From Burkholderia ubonensis (GTDB lineage Bacteria; Pseudomonadota; Gammaproteobacteria; Burkholderiales; Burkholderiaceae), in the NCBI RefSeq assembly GCF_902833085.1, contig NZ_CADFEB010000010.1:1-64000 (forward strand): a stretch of 64,000 nucleotides of DNA, given 5' to 3'. A program made the translations under genes and the position numbers. Numbering within the stretch: position 1 is the stretch's first letter; each line of letters starts with the position of its first letter. Under the pieces are notes generated by a model that had not been told where the DNA came from, ran no database searches, and worked only from the letters and a program-made list of their open reading frames with translations. This document shows, piece by piece, positions 35,486 through 44,759 of the stretch.

Positions 35486-36595
35486 ATGGAATACAGTCCG
35501 CCGCCCCTCTTCAAGCAAGGTCCGCCCGCCCTCGCGCGGCTCATTTTCTTCGTCACGGTCGCCATCGCGCTCCTCGTGTCGGACGCGCGCTTCAACACGC
35601 TCGAAATCGTCCGCGGGGTGCTCGGCACCGTGCTGTATCCGCTGCAGCGCGTGGCGCTCGTGCCGCGCGACCTGTTCATGGGCGCGGCCGAAATCGCGAC
35701 CACCGGCGCCACGCTGCGCCACGAGAACGATCAGTTGCGCGCCCGCAACCTGCAGCTGTCGACGCAGGCCAACCAGGCCGCCGTGCTCACGCAGGAAAAC
35801 GCGCATCTGCGCGCGGTGCTCGAGCTGCGCCAGCACATCGCGACGCAGTCGACGCCCGTCGAGATCCAGTACGACACCGCCGACCCGTTCACGCAGAAGA
35901 TCGTGATCGGGCAGGGCATGCAGCAAGGCATCCAGGGCGGCGCGCCCGTCGTCAGCGAGGACGGCGTGGTCGGCCAGGTCACCCGCGTGTTCCCGCTGCA
36001 GGCCGAAGTCACGCTGATCACCGACCGCGATCTCGCGATTCCGGTCCAGGTGCTGCGCACCGGCCTGCGCAGCGTGATCTACGGCACCCCGCGCGGCGAT
36101 TCGCTCGACCTGCGCTTCGTGCCGACGAGCGCCGACGTCGTCGCCGGCGACGAGCTCGTCACGAGCGGCCTCGACGGCGTCTATCCGCCCGGCCTGCCGG
36201 TCGCGAAAGTCATGCGCGTCGACAAGCTCGCCGACACCGCGTTCGCGCGCGTGACCTGCGCGCCGGTCGCGGCCGTGCGCGGCGCGCGCCAGATGCTGGT
36301 GCTGCACTACCAGAACGCCATTCCGCCGCGCCCGGCCGAGCCGGAGTCGGCCGACAAGAACGCGAAGGGCGGCAAGAAGGGCGCGAAGGGCGCCGCCAAG
36401 GGCGAAAAGGGTGACAAAGGCGACAAGGCGGCCGACGCGGGCGCGAAGCCGGCGGCCGGCGCCGCAGCCCAGCCCGGCGCGACGCCCGCGCCGGCTGCGC
36501 CCGCCGCCCCTGCGGCCCCTGCGGCCCCTGCCGCAACGGCCAAGCCCGCCGCGCCCGCGAAGCCCGCCGCCGGGCAATCAGGAGCCCAGCGATGA
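35486..36595 (+). CDS. mreC: Rod-shape protein MreC with long low-complexity tail
   Basis: MreC is a bitopic membrane protein that activates PBP2/RodA. The product is 369 residues. A short cytoplasmic part and one membrane helix (LARLIFFVTVAIALLVSDAR) lead to a coiled coil (HENDQLRARNLQLSTQANQA). The beta domain follows (TQKIVIGQGMQQGIQGGAPV and ITDRDLAIPVQVLRTG). The last 80 or so residues are a Lys/Gly then Ala/Pro-rich stretch that exceeds a typical MreC and is likely disordered. It overlaps mreD by four bases. Confidence 0.96.
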   Translation: MEYSPPPLFKQGPPALARLIFFVTVAIALLVSDARFNTLEIVRGVLGTVLYPLQRVALVPRDLFMGAAEIATTGATLRHENDQLRARNLQLSTQANQAAVLTQENAHLRAVLELRQHIATQSTPVEIQYDTADPFTQKIVIGQGMQQGIQGGAPVVSEDGVVGQVTRVFPLQAEVTLITDRDLAIPVQVLRTGLRSVIYGTPRGDSLDLRFVPTSADVVAGDELVTSGLDGVYPPGLPVAKVMRVDKLADTAFARVTCAPVAAVRGARQMLVLHYQNAIPPRPAEPESADKNAKGGKKGAKGAAKGEKGDKGDKAADAGAKPAAGAAAQPGATPAPAAPAAPAAPAAPAATAKPAAPAKPAAGQSGAQR

Positions 36596-37104
36596 ATCGC
36601 CCGCAATACATCCTGCAGCCGGTCAACCCGTACTTCATCGTCTTCAGCCTCGCCGCCGCGTTCCTGCTGAACCTGATGCCGTGGGGCCACCTGCCCGGCG
36701 TGCCCGACTTCGTCGCGCTCGTGCTGCTGTTCTGGAACATCCACCAGCCGCGCAAGGTCGGGATGGGCGTCGCATTCGCGCTCGGCATCCTGATGGACGT
36801 GCACGAAGCGGGCCTGCTCGGCGAGCATGCGCTCGCCTACACGCTGCTGTCGTACGGCGCGATCACGCTTCACCGCCGCGTGCTGTGGATGCCGATCGGC
36901 GTGCAGGTGCTGTACGTCACGCCGCTCCTCGTCGTCGCGCAGCTCGTGCCGTTCGTGATCCGCCTGCTGATGGGCGCCGCGTTCCCGGGCTGGCGCTACC
37001 TGGTCGACGGCTTCGTCGAGGCCGCGCTGTGGCCGATCGCGAGCCATCTGCTGCTGATGCCGCAACGCCGCCCGGTCGATCCGGACGACACGCGCCCCAT
37101 CTGA
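36592..37104 (+). CDS. mreD: Rod-shape protein MreD
   Basis: MreD is a small polytopic membrane protein of the elongasome. The 170-residue product has several membrane helices (YFIVFSLAAAFLLNLMPWG, then LLSYGAITL and FVIRLLMGAAF). Its ATG overlaps the mreC stop. A HEAGLLGEHALAYTLLSYG segment is typical. Confidence 0.95.
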   Translation: MNRPQYILQPVNPYFIVFSLAAAFLLNLMPWGHLPGVPDFVALVLLFWNIHQPRKVGMGVAFALGILMDVHEAGLLGEHALAYTLLSYGAITLHRRVLWMPIGVQVLYVTPLLVVAQLVPFVIRLLMGAAFPGWRYLVDGFVEAALWPIASHLLLMPQRRPVDPDDTRPI

Positions 37105-37186
37105 GCGCGCCCGCGCCGCCAGGACCTGCCTTGAACACCCGCCGCCCCTCCACCCGCCGCGCCGGGGTCCGCTCGACCGTAACCGC

Positions 37187-39481
37187 ATGACCGAATTCAA
37201 CGACACCCAACAGCAGCTCTCGAGGTTCCGCCTGCGCGTCGCGGCGGCGGGCGTGTTCGTGTTCGTCTGCTTCGGGCTGCTCGCGAGCCGCTTCTTCTAC
37301 CTGCAGCTCTGGCAGCACGGCAAGTACGCGCTGCAGGCCGAGGAAAACCGCATCTCGGTGGCGCCGATCGTGCCGAACCGCGGCATCATCACCGACCGCA
37401 ACGGCGTCGTGCTCGCGAAGAACTACTCCGCATACACGCTCGAAATCACGCCGTCGAAGCTCACCGACACGCTCGAGAACACGATCGACAAGCTCGCGAC
37501 GATCGTCCAGATCGACGCGCGCGACCGCCGCCGCTTCAAGAAGCTGCAGGAAGACTCGAAGAACTTCGAAAGCCTGCCGATCCGCACCCGGCTCACCGAC
37601 GACGAAGTCGCGCGCTTCACCGCGCAGCGCTTCCTCTTCCCCGGCGTCGACGTGCGCGCGCGGCTGTTCCGCCAGTACCCGCTCGGCACGACGGCCGCGC
37701 ACGTGATCGGCTACATCGGCCGCATCTCGAAGCGCGACCAGGACCGGATCGACGCGATGAGCGACGACAACGACAGCGACCCGGAGCACTACGATCCGCG
37801 CCGCGACGCGAACAACTACAAGGGCACCGACTACGTCGGCAAGATCGGCGTCGAGCAGAGCTACGAGACCGAGCTGCACGGCCTGACCGGCTTCGAGGAA
37901 GTCGAGGTGACGGCGGGCGGCCGGCCGGTGCGCACGCTGTCGCGCACGCAGGCGACGCCCGGCAACAACCTCGTGCTGTCGCTCGACATCGGGCTGCAGC
38001 AGGTCGCCGAGCAGGCGTTCGCCGGCAAGCGCGGCGCGCTCGTCGCGATCGAGCCGAAGACGGGCGACGTGCTCGCGTTCGTGTCGTCGCCGAGCTTCGA
38101 CCCGAACTCGTTCGTCGACGGCATCGACCAGCAGACCTGGGACGAGCTGAACAACTCGCCCGACAAGCCGCTCCTGAACCGCCCGCTGCACGGCACCTAC
38201 CCGCCGGGCTCGACGTACAAGCCGTTCATGGCGCTCGCGGGCCTTACGCTCGGCAAGCGCACGCCGAGCTGGGGCATCCAGGATCCCGGCTACTTCACGT
38301 TCGGCGGCCATACGTTCCGCAACGACGTGCGCTCGGGCCAGGGCTTCGTCGACATGAACAAGGCGATCATGGTGTCGAACGACACCTACTTCTACATGCT
38401 CGCCCGCGACCTCGGCGTGAACGCGATCGCGAACTTCATGAAGCCGTTCGGCTTCGGCCAGATCACCGGCATCGACATCCAGGGCGAGGCGCGCGGGATC
38501 CTGCCGTCGCCGGACTGGAAGCGCAAGACCTTCAAGAAGGCCGCGCAGCAGAAGTGGTTCGACGGCGAGACGATCAGCCTCGGGATCGGCCAGGGCTACA
38601 ACTCGTTCACGATCCTGCAGCTCGCGCACGCGACCGCGACGCTCGCCAACGACGGCGTCGTGATGAAGCCGCACCTCGTGAAGGAAGTCGAGGATCCGAT
38701 CTCGCGCGGGCGCCACCTGACCGTGCCGAAGGAAAGCGACACGATCCCGCTCAAGCAGTCGGACATCGAGGTCGTGAAGCGCGGGATGGAGAACGTGATC
38801 GAGAACCCGTCCGGCACCGCGTACAAGGTGTTCCGCGGCGCGCCGTACCTCGCGGCCGGCAAGACCGGCACCGCGCAGGTGTTCTCGCTGCAGGGCGGCA
38901 ACTACAAGGGCCACCTGCTCGCCGAGCACCTGCGCGATCACGCGCTGTTCATCGCGTACGCGCCGGTCGACCATCCGCAGATCGCGCTCGCGCTGATCGT
39001 CGAGAACGGCGGCTGGGGCGCGCAGTCCGCAGGACCGATCGCGCGCCGCGTGCTCGACTTCTACCTCGTCGAGCGCCAGAAACCGGAAAACGAGGCGGCC
39101 GCGGTGGCCGCCGCGGCCTCGGCGACCGAGCCGATCAACGCGCCGGTGATCGGCGACGCGTCGAAGGCCGTCACCGTCGCGGCCGGCTTCAAGATGCTGC
39201 CGCAGCCGGTCGTGCCGGGCGCGGCCAGCGCGGCGGAAGCGGCGTCGGGCGCATCGGCGCCGGGCGCGAATCCCGCATCGGGCGCGAACGCCGCCGAGCT
39301 TTCCGCGCCCGTCACGGCAAGCGCCGCGGCGCCGGCCGCCGCGAGCATGCCGCCGTTCCGGCGCATGCCGCATCGGCCGCACAAGCCGGCCGGCGAAGCG
39401 CAGCCGCTCGCCGCCGCGCCACGCAACGACAACCGTGCAGCGCCCCCCGCGAAGGCGGCGGACGCGGGCACCGCTCATTGA
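37187..39481 (+). CDS. mrdA: Penicillin-binding protein 2 (elongasome transpeptidase)
   Basis: PBP2 is the transpeptidase of cell elongation and works with RodA. The product is 764 residues. One N-terminal membrane helix (VAAAGVFVFVCFGLLASRFF) precedes the pedestal domain (IVPNRGIITDRNGVVLAKNY). The transpeptidase motifs are SxxK at GSTYKPF (Ser342, Lys345), SxN at VSNDTYF and KTG at AAGKTGTAQVF. The last 100 or so residues are Ala/Pro-rich and low-complexity, so the C-terminus is longer than in E. coli PBP2. It sits 82 bp after mreD and 11 bp before rodA. Confidence 0.98.
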   Translation: MTEFNDTQQQLSRFRLRVAAAGVFVFVCFGLLASRFFYLQLWQHGKYALQAEENRISVAPIVPNRGIITDRNGVVLAKNYSAYTLEITPSKLTDTLENTIDKLATIVQIDARDRRRFKKLQEDSKNFESLPIRTRLTDDEVARFTAQRFLFPGVDVRARLFRQYPLGTTAAHVIGYIGRISKRDQDRIDAMSDDNDSDPEHYDPRRDANNYKGTDYVGKIGVEQSYETELHGLTGFEEVEVTAGGRPVRTLSRTQATPGNNLVLSLDIGLQQVAEQAFAGKRGALVAIEPKTGDVLAFVSSPSFDPNSFVDGIDQQTWDELNNSPDKPLLNRPLHGTYPPGSTYKPFMALAGLTLGKRTPSWGIQDPGYFTFGGHTFRNDVRSGQGFVDMNKAIMVSNDTYFYMLARDLGVNAIANFMKPFGFGQITGIDIQGEARGILPSPDWKRKTFKKAAQQKWFDGETISLGIGQGYNSFTILQLAHATATLANDGVVMKPHLVKEVEDPISRGRHLTVPKESDTIPLKQSDIEVVKRGMENVIENPSGTAYKVFRGAPYLAAGKTGTAQVFSLQGGNYKGHLLAEHLRDHALFIAYAPVDHPQIALALIVENGGWGAQSAGPIARRVLDFYLVERQKPENEAAAVAAAASATEPINAPVIGDASKAVTVAAGFKMLPQPVVPGAASAAEAASGASAPGANPASGANAAELSAPVTASAAAPAAASMPPFRRMPHRPHKPAGEAQPLAAAPRNDNRAAPPAKAADAGTAH

Positions 39482-39492
39482 CGGAGAAAGGC

Positions 39493-40641
39493 ATGCAATT
39501 CGACAAGCGCGCCTGGCTCGACAAGATCAAGCAGATGTTCGCGGGCTTCGACCGCCCGCTCGCCCTCATCGTGTTCCTGCTGCTGTGCGTCGGCATCGTC
39601 ACGCTGTACAGCGCGAGCATCGACATGCCGGGCCGGGTCGAGGACCAACTGCGCAACATCCTGCTGACGTTCGTGCTGATGTGGGTGATCGCCAACATCC
39701 CGCCGACGACGCTGATGCGCTTCGCAGTGCCGCTGTATTCGTTCGGCGTCGCGCTATTGATCGCCGTCGCGCTGTTCGGGATGACCAAGAAGGGCGCGAA
39801 GCGCTGGCTGAACGTCGGCGTCGTGATCCAGCCGTCCGAGATCCTGAAGATCGCGACGCCGCTGATGCTCGCGTGGTACTACCAGCGCCGCGAAGGCGGC
39901 GTGCGCTGGTACGACTTCATCGCCGCGTTCGGCATCCTGCTGGTGCCGGTCGGGCTGATCGCGAAGCAGCCGGACCTCGGCACCGGCCTGCTCGTGTTCG
40001 CGGCGGGCTTCTTCGTGATCTATCTCGCGGGCCTGTCGTTCAAGCTGATCGTGCCGGTGCTGATTGCCGGCGTGATCGCGGTCGGCTCGATCGCGGTATT
40101 CGAGGAGCGGATCTGCCAGCCGGAAGTGCAGTGGCCGCTGATGCACGACTACCAGAAGCACCGCGTCTGCACGCTGCTCGACCCGACGTCCGACCCGCTC
40201 GGCAAGGGCTTCCACACGATCCAGGCGGTGATCGCGATCGGCTCGGGCGGCGCGCTCGGCAAGGGCTACCTGAAGGGCACCCAGGCGCACCTCGAATTCA
40301 TTCCCGAAAAGCACACCGACTTCATCTTCGCGGTGTTCTCCGAGGAATGGGGCCTCGCCGGCGGCCTCGTGCTGCTCACGCTGTACATGGCGCTGATCGC
40401 GCGCGGGCTGTACATCGCCGCGCAGGGCGCGACGCAGTTCGGCCGGCTGCTCGCCGGGTCGCTCACGCTGGCGTTCTTCGTCTATGCGTTCGTCAATATC
40501 GGGATGGTGAGCGGCGTGCTGCCCGTCGTCGGCGTGCCGCTGCCGTTCATGAGCTACGGCGGCACCGCGCTCACGACGCTCGGCATCGCGATCGGGATGA
40601 TCATGAGCGTCGGCCGGCAAAGGCGGCTGATGAAGACCTGA
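39493..40641 (+). CDS. rodA: Peptidoglycan glycosyltransferase RodA
   Basis: RodA (SEDS family) polymerises glycan strands for elongation together with PBP2. The product is 382 residues from the ATG at 39493, preceded by ggagaaagg. It has about ten membrane helices. SEDS signatures include GAKRWLNVGVVIQPSEILKI, LIAKQPDLGTGLLVF, HTDFIFAVFSEEWGL and VPLPFMSYGGTALTT. It ends the elongasome cluster. Confidence 0.97.
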   Translation: MQFDKRAWLDKIKQMFAGFDRPLALIVFLLLCVGIVTLYSASIDMPGRVEDQLRNILLTFVLMWVIANIPPTTLMRFAVPLYSFGVALLIAVALFGMTKKGAKRWLNVGVVIQPSEILKIATPLMLAWYYQRREGGVRWYDFIAAFGILLVPVGLIAKQPDLGTGLLVFAAGFFVIYLAGLSFKLIVPVLIAGVIAVGSIAVFEERICQPEVQWPLMHDYQKHRVCTLLDPTSDPLGKGFHTIQAVIAIGSGGALGKGYLKGTQAHLEFIPEKHTDFIFAVFSEEWGLAGGLVLLTLYMALIARGLYIAAQGATQFGRLLAGSLTLAFFVYAFVNIGMVSGVLPVVGVPLPFMSYGGTALTTLGIAIGMIMSVGRQRRLMKT

Positions 40642-40662
40642 CCCGCGCGGAAAATCAACTCG

Positions 40663-40686
40663 AAGCGGCGCAACATGCGCCGCTTT
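40663..40686 (+). terminator. Hairpin after rodA
   Basis: The arms aagcggcgca and tgcgccgctt enclose a three-base loop, followed by ttg. The stem overlaps the start of a tandem duplication and lies between convergent rodA (plus) and the Sel1-repeat gene (minus). The T-run is short, so termination strength is uncertain. Confidence 0.6.
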
Positions 40687-40736
40687 GTCATTGCGGCGGC
40701 GCATCATGCGCCGCTTCGTCATTGCGGCGGCGCCGC
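40675..40736. repeat. 31-bp imperfect tandem duplication at the Sel1 gene 3' end
   Basis: Two near-identical 28-base blocks start at 40675 and 40706 (period 31). They share atgcgccgcttygtcattgc, followed by ggcggcgc, and differ at one base. The second copy contains the stop codon of the minus-strand Sel1 gene and the first repeats it downstream. This looks like a recent local duplication. Confidence 0.75.
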
Positions 40737-41477
40737 GCCGGCGCCGGCGCCGCCGCCGCTCGCCGGGCCCTGCGCCTTCACGCGTTGGCTGAGTTCCTTG
40801 AATTTGAGTCCCGCAGTCTCGTCGCCCTGCGCGGCGGCCGCCGCGTAGTACGCGCGTGCGATGTTCAGGTTCTGCTCGACGCCGTCGCCGCCGCGCTCGT
40901 AGAACGACGCGGTCACGTATTGCGCGGTCGGATCACCCGCATCGGCGGCCTGCTTGTACCAGACGAACGCCTGACGGTTGTCGCGCGGCGTGCCGCGTCC
41001 GTCGAGGAACTGGTTCGCGAGCGACAGCGCGGCCTGCACGTGGCCCTGCTTCGCCGCCTTCAGGAACCAGCGATGCGCCTCGGCCGGATTGCGCGCGACG
41101 AAATCGCCGTCATCCAGCATCCGGCCGTACACGTACTGCGCGTGCGACATGTTCGCGTCGGCCGCGCGCCTCAGCCAGCGCAGCCCCTCGTCGACGTTCG
41201 CCGTCACGCCCTCGCCCGTGATCAGCATCATCGCGTAATTGAACTGCGCGAGACGGTTGCCCCGCTCGGCCGCATCGTGAAACTGCACGAGCGCCGCCCG
41301 GAAATTGCCCGCGTTGTAATCGGCGATCGCGGACTCCGTCTCGCGCGCCGGCTCCGGCTGCGCTCGCGCGCCCTGCGCGAACGCAGCGCCGCAGACGGCC
41401 CACAGGCCGAGCGCCGCGCCGCCCGCCCGCAACGCGCGCGCGCAGTTGCGGCGACACGCGCCGGCACTCGCGTTCAT
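40719..41477 (-). CDS. Secreted Sel1-repeat (tetratricopeptide-like) protein
   Basis: The product is about 252 residues from the ATG at 41477. It has a signal peptide (ALRAGGAALGLWAVCGAAFA) and then four to five Sel1-like repeats. They carry the pattern A-x2-N-x-G-x-F/M-x-A-x2-Y/W: LAQFNYAMMLITGEGV, HAQYVYGRMLDDGD, QAALSLANQFLDGRG and TAQYVTASFYERGG. Sel1 proteins are usually scaffolds for protein contacts in the periplasm. It ends in a Gly/Ala tail. It overlaps the preceding aldolase gene by four bases, so the two share a transcript, but no functional link is obvious. Confidence 0.9.
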   Translation of the reverse strand: MNASAGACRRNCARALRAGGAALGLWAVCGAAFAQGARAQPEPARETESAIADYNAGNFRAALVQFHDAAERGNRLAQFNYAMMLITGEGVTANVDEGLRWLRRAADANMSHAQYVYGRMLDDGDFVARNPAEAHRWFLKAAKQGHVQAALSLANQFLDGRGTPRDNRQAFVWYKQAADAGDPTAQYVTASFYERGGDGVEQNLNIARAYYAAAAAQGDETAGLKFKELSQRVKAQGPASGGGAGAGAAPPQ

Positions 41478-42259
41478 GACCGCACCTCCTGCAATGCCTG
41501 CCGCGTCGCGCGCAGCAGCCAGCTGACGTCGGCGGACAGCGAAATGACCCGGTAGCCGGCGTCGCGGTATTGCCGCGCCGCGGCCGTATCGGCCGCGTAG
41601 ATGCCGACCGCGACGCCAGCTTGCCGCCCCGCCGCGAGCACGCGCGCCATCGCGGCCTCGACGGCCGGATGCCGGATGTCGCCGAGATGCCCGAGGCTCG
41701 CCGCGAGATCGGCGGGACCGATGAACAGGCAGTCGATGCCCGGTATCGCGGCGATCCGCTCGACTTCGTCGACGCCGCGCGCCGATTCGATCTGCACCAT
41801 CACCGCGACCTGCGCGTTCGCCGTCTGCAGGTAATCGCGCCGCATCCCGAACGCCGCCGCGCGCACCATGCCCGCCACGCCGCGCAGCCCGTCCGGCGAT
41901 TCCGGCGACGGGTAGCGGGTGAGCCGCACCGCGTGCGCGGCGTCGTCCACGGTTTCGATGTTCGGAAACATCAGCGTGCGCGCGCCCGCATCGAGCGCGC
42001 GCTTGACGAGCCACGGCTCCCGCGCCGGCACGCGCACGACCGGCTCGCTCGGCAGATGGGCGGCGGCCAGCGCCCGCAGCTGCGACGCGACGTCGTCGCT
42101 GTCGTTCGGCGCATGCTCCATGTCGATGCAGAGCCAGTCGTAGCCGGCGTGAGCGAGCGCCTCGGCGGCGGCGTCGCTCGCGAGCGTCAGCCACAGGCCG
42201 TACAGCGGATCGTCGCCGTCGTGCAGACGTTGTTTGAGGGAATTGGTCAGCGTGCTCAT
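41474..42259 (-). CDS. HpcH/HpaI-family aldolase
   Basis: The product is 261 residues from the ATG at 42259 (MSTLTNSLKQRLHDGDDPLY). It is a class II pyruvate aldolase: HAGYDWLCIDMEHAPNDSD, the metal-site VMVQIESARGVDEVERIAA, and GIDCLFIGPADLAASLGH are the family blocks. Such enzymes cleave 2-keto-3-deoxy acids or 4-hydroxy-2-oxo acids. The substrate is not evident. The longer in-frame start at 42286 lacks family sequence. Confidence 0.9.
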   Translation of the reverse strand: MSTLTNSLKQRLHDGDDPLYGLWLTLASDAAAEALAHAGYDWLCIDMEHAPNDSDDVASQLRALAAAHLPSEPVVRVPAREPWLVKRALDAGARTLMFPNIETVDDAAHAVRLTRYPSPESPDGLRGVAGMVRAAAFGMRRDYLQTANAQVAVMVQIESARGVDEVERIAAIPGIDCLFIGPADLAASLGHLGDIRHPAVEAAMARVLAAGRQAGVAVGIYAADTAAARQYRDAGYRVISLSADVSWLLRATRQALQEVRS

Positions 42260-42517
42260 CGAAACGGCCTCCAGACGGACGGGCATTCGAAAGGGACAAG
42301 CAACGGGCGGGACGGGGCGCGACGCGCCGGGCTGCGCCGGCGGAACCGTTCAGCGGCGGCGCCGGCGCAGAAACGCCGACGCGTTTTGCGACGCCACGCA
42401 ACGATCATAGCGCGGCACGCGGCGGAATGTGGGAAGGGGCGGAACGGCTAAGGGATTACCGCCATGGACCGCGGCGGCAGTCCGCGTCGACCGGGCGGAG
42501 CTGCCGCGCCGGGAAGC

Positions 42518-42970
42518 TCAGCGGCCGGGCTCGCGCTCGACGTCGGCCCAGCAGTTCGGCGTTTCGTACAGGCGCACGCGCTCGAGGCGCAGGTTGATCC
42601 CGTAATGCGCGTCGTAGACGTTCGCGAGGATGTCGAACGCGATCGCCGCGAGGTTCTCGACGGTCGGAATCCGGTCGATCACGACGGTCTTGTGATCGGC
42701 CATCTGCTCGAGGAACGAGCGCACGACCTCGTCGCGCGCGTAGACGAGAAACGCGTGATCCCACTTGCTGACCAGGTGCTCCATCGCGAGCGCCTTCACG
42801 TCGGCAAAATCCATCACCATGCCGCGGTCGGGCGCGCCCTCGGTATCGACGAGATCGCCGCGCAACGTGATTTCGAGCACGTAGCGATGGCCGTGCAGGT
42901 TCCTGCACTGGCTGCGGTGATCGGGAATGCGGTGTCCCGCGTCGAATTCGAGTTTTCGGGTAATCAGCAC
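42518..42970 (-). CDS. queD: 6-carboxy-5,6,7,8-tetrahydropterin synthase QueD
   Basis: QueD makes carboxytetrahydropterin, the second step towards queuosine of tRNA. The 150-residue product starts MLITRKLEFDAGHRIPDH, with the zinc site DAGHRI / CRNLHGHRY. The catalytic GPDRGMVMDFADVK-like stretch (PDRGMVMDFADVKALA) and a C-terminal NLRLERVRLYETPNC are typical. It is last in queC-queE-queD. Confidence 0.95.
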   Translation of the reverse strand: MLITRKLEFDAGHRIPDHRSQCRNLHGHRYVLEITLRGDLVDTEGAPDRGMVMDFADVKALAMEHLVSKWDHAFLVYARDEVVRSFLEQMADHKTVVIDRIPTVENLAAIAFDILANVYDAHYGINLRLERVRLYETPNCWADVEREPGR

Positions 42971-42989
42971 GATGTCAAAAGCCGGTGAA

Positions 42990-43622
42990 TCAGGGAATGT
43001 TCAGATATTTGTGGGTCTGCATCGACAGGCGCCACTGCGGATGGCGCTTGCACCAGTCGATCGCGAGCTTCGTGTTGAGGTCGCGCGACGGGCCGTCCAT
43101 CGGTTGCACGAGGAAATAGTCGAAGTCGAGCTTCGCATAGTCGGCGAGCCGCTGGTTGTCCTGCGGGATCACGACCTTCAGCTCGTTGCCCTTCGTGACG
43201 ACGAGCGGCGCGTCGGCCTTCGGGCTCACGCAGATCCAGTCGATCGATTCGAGCACCGGCAGCGAGCCGTTGGTCTCGATCGCGATCTCGAAGCCTGCCG
43301 CATGCAGCGCGTCGACGAGCGGCTGGTCGAGCTGCAGCATCGGCTCGCCGCCCGTGCAGACGACGAAGCGGTGTGCCTCGCCGTCCGGCCACAGGCTCGC
43401 GACCTGCGCGGCGAGCGCCGCCGCGTCCTTGAACTTGCCGCCGTTCTCGCCGTCGGTGCCGACGAAATCGGTGTCGCAGAAGCGGCACGCCGCCTCCGCA
43501 CGGTCTTCCTCGCGGCCCGACCACAGATTGCAGCCGGCGAACCGGCAGAACACGGCCGGACGGCCTGCGTTCGCGCCTTCGCCCTGCAACGTGTAGAAAA
43601 TTTCCTTGACCGCGTAAGTCAT
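42990..43622 (-). CDS. queE: 7-carboxy-7-deazaguanine synthase QueE
   Basis: QueE is a radical-SAM enzyme making the 7-deazaguanine core for queuosine. The 210-residue product starts MTYAVKEIFYTLQGEGANAG. The cluster-binding cysteines appear as FCRFAGCNLW then AACRFCDTDF, the long-spaced version of the CxxxC-x-C motif found in this enzyme. The GGEPMLQLD motif follows. It lies between queC and queD. Confidence 0.95.
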   Translation of the reverse strand: MTYAVKEIFYTLQGEGANAGRPAVFCRFAGCNLWSGREEDRAEAACRFCDTDFVGTDGENGGKFKDAAALAAQVASLWPDGEAHRFVVCTGGEPMLQLDQPLVDALHAAGFEIAIETNGSLPVLESIDWICVSPKADAPLVVTKGNELKVVIPQDNQRLADYAKLDFDYFLVQPMDGPSRDLNTKLAIDWCKRHPQWRLSMQTHKYLNIP

Positions 43623-43691
43623 CGTCCTGGATCCGGCTCGCGCCGCTCGTTCTCGATCAGTTCATCATTGTGCGCCGCCGGCGCACGGGCG

Positions 43692-44426
43692 TCACAGCGG
43701 CGCTTCGGTCACGCGCTCGCCCTTCAGGTAGGCCTCGTAGCCGCGCTTGCGCAGCTTGCACGCCGGGCATTCGCCGCAGCCGAAGCCCCAGTCGTGCAGC
43801 TCCGCCCGTTCGCCGACGTAGCACGTATGCGTCTCGACGCGGATCAGCTCGACGAGCGCCTGGCCGCCGAGCTGCTCGGCGAGCTGCCAGGTCTGCGCCT
43901 TGTCGAGCCACATCAGCGGCGTCTCGAGCACGATGCGCGTGTCCATGCCGAGGTTCAGCGCGACCTGCAGCGCCTTCATCGTGTCGTCGCGGCAGTCCGG
44001 ATAGCCGGAGAAGTCGGTCTCGCACATCCCGCCGACCAGCACGCGCAGCCCGCGGCGGTAGGCGATCGCCGCGGCGATCGTCATGAACAGCAGGTTGCGG
44101 CCCGGCACGAACGTGTTCGGCAGGCCGTTCGCCGACGTCTCGATCTCGATCGCGCGCGTCATCGCGGTGTCGCTGATCGCGCCCAGCACCGACAGGTCGA
44201 TCATGTGATCGTCGCCGAGCCGGCCCGCCCATGCGGGAAACTGGTGCTTCAGCGCGTCGCGCACGCCTTCGCGGCACTCCAGCTCGACGCGATGGCGCTG
44301 ACCGTAGTCGAAGCCGAGGGTCTCGACCGTCTGATAGCGTTCGAGGGCCCACGCCACGCACGTGGCCGAGTCCTGCCCGCCGGAAAACAACACGAGCGCG
44401 CCGTCTTTAGCGTCTGTCCGAATCAC
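43692..44426 (-). CDS. queC: 7-cyano-7-deazaguanine synthase QueC
   Basis: QueC converts carboxydeazaguanine to preQ0 with ATP and ammonia. The start is a GTG at 44426 (VIRTDAKDGALVLFSGGQDS) with the PP-loop LFSGGQDSAT. The C-terminal zinc site is FGCGECPACKLRKRGYEAY. The product is 244 residues. The upstream in-frame extension from 44594 has no family match. No preQ1-type leader could be recognised. Confidence 0.95.
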   Translation of the reverse strand: MIRTDAKDGALVLFSGGQDSATCVAWALERYQTVETLGFDYGQRHRVELECREGVRDALKHQFPAWAGRLGDDHMIDLSVLGAISDTAMTRAIEIETSANGLPNTFVPGRNLLFMTIAAAIAYRRGLRVLVGGMCETDFSGYPDCRDDTMKALQVALNLGMDTRIVLETPLMWLDKAQTWQLAEQLGGQALVELIRVETHTCYVGERAELHDWGFGCGECPACKLRKRGYEAYLKGERVTEAPL

Positions 44427-44719
44427 CGTGATACTCCGTGAATGTGTAGGCTCGCGTCGCGACCGAGCGACCGGCTGTCGCGAGAGCGGCCCGACGCGTG
44501 CCGGCTGCGCCGGCTCGACCAGTATAGGCGGGGCCGCCTGCTTCAAAGACGACGGGACGCTTATGCCGCCCATCGCGCGACAGCGGCGCCTCACAGCGGC
44601 GCGATGCCGGACCGCGCGCTTCGCGATGCTCGCGAAACGACGCGCTAAGTCATTGAGCGGGCACGGATTTTATCACGTCGCCGCGAAAGCCGCCGGGCGG
44701 CGCGCGCCACCACAAACGA

Positions 44720-44752
44720 AAAACCCCAAGAATCTGGCGATTCTTGGGGTTC
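44720..44752 (-). terminator. Rho-independent terminator of tRNA-Phe
   Basis: On the minus strand a 13-bp stem (aaccccaagaatc and its complement) closes a short loop and runs into TTTTT. It starts about ten bases after the CCA end of the tRNA-Phe gene. Confidence 0.9.
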
Positions 44753-44759
44753 GAAATGC

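Noticed and set aside
44427..44719. A preQ1-type riboswitch ahead of queC, or a SAM/SAH-type leader ahead of metX
   Set aside because: No recognisable conserved aptamer core was found by eye in either leader. A covariance-model search would be the decisive test.
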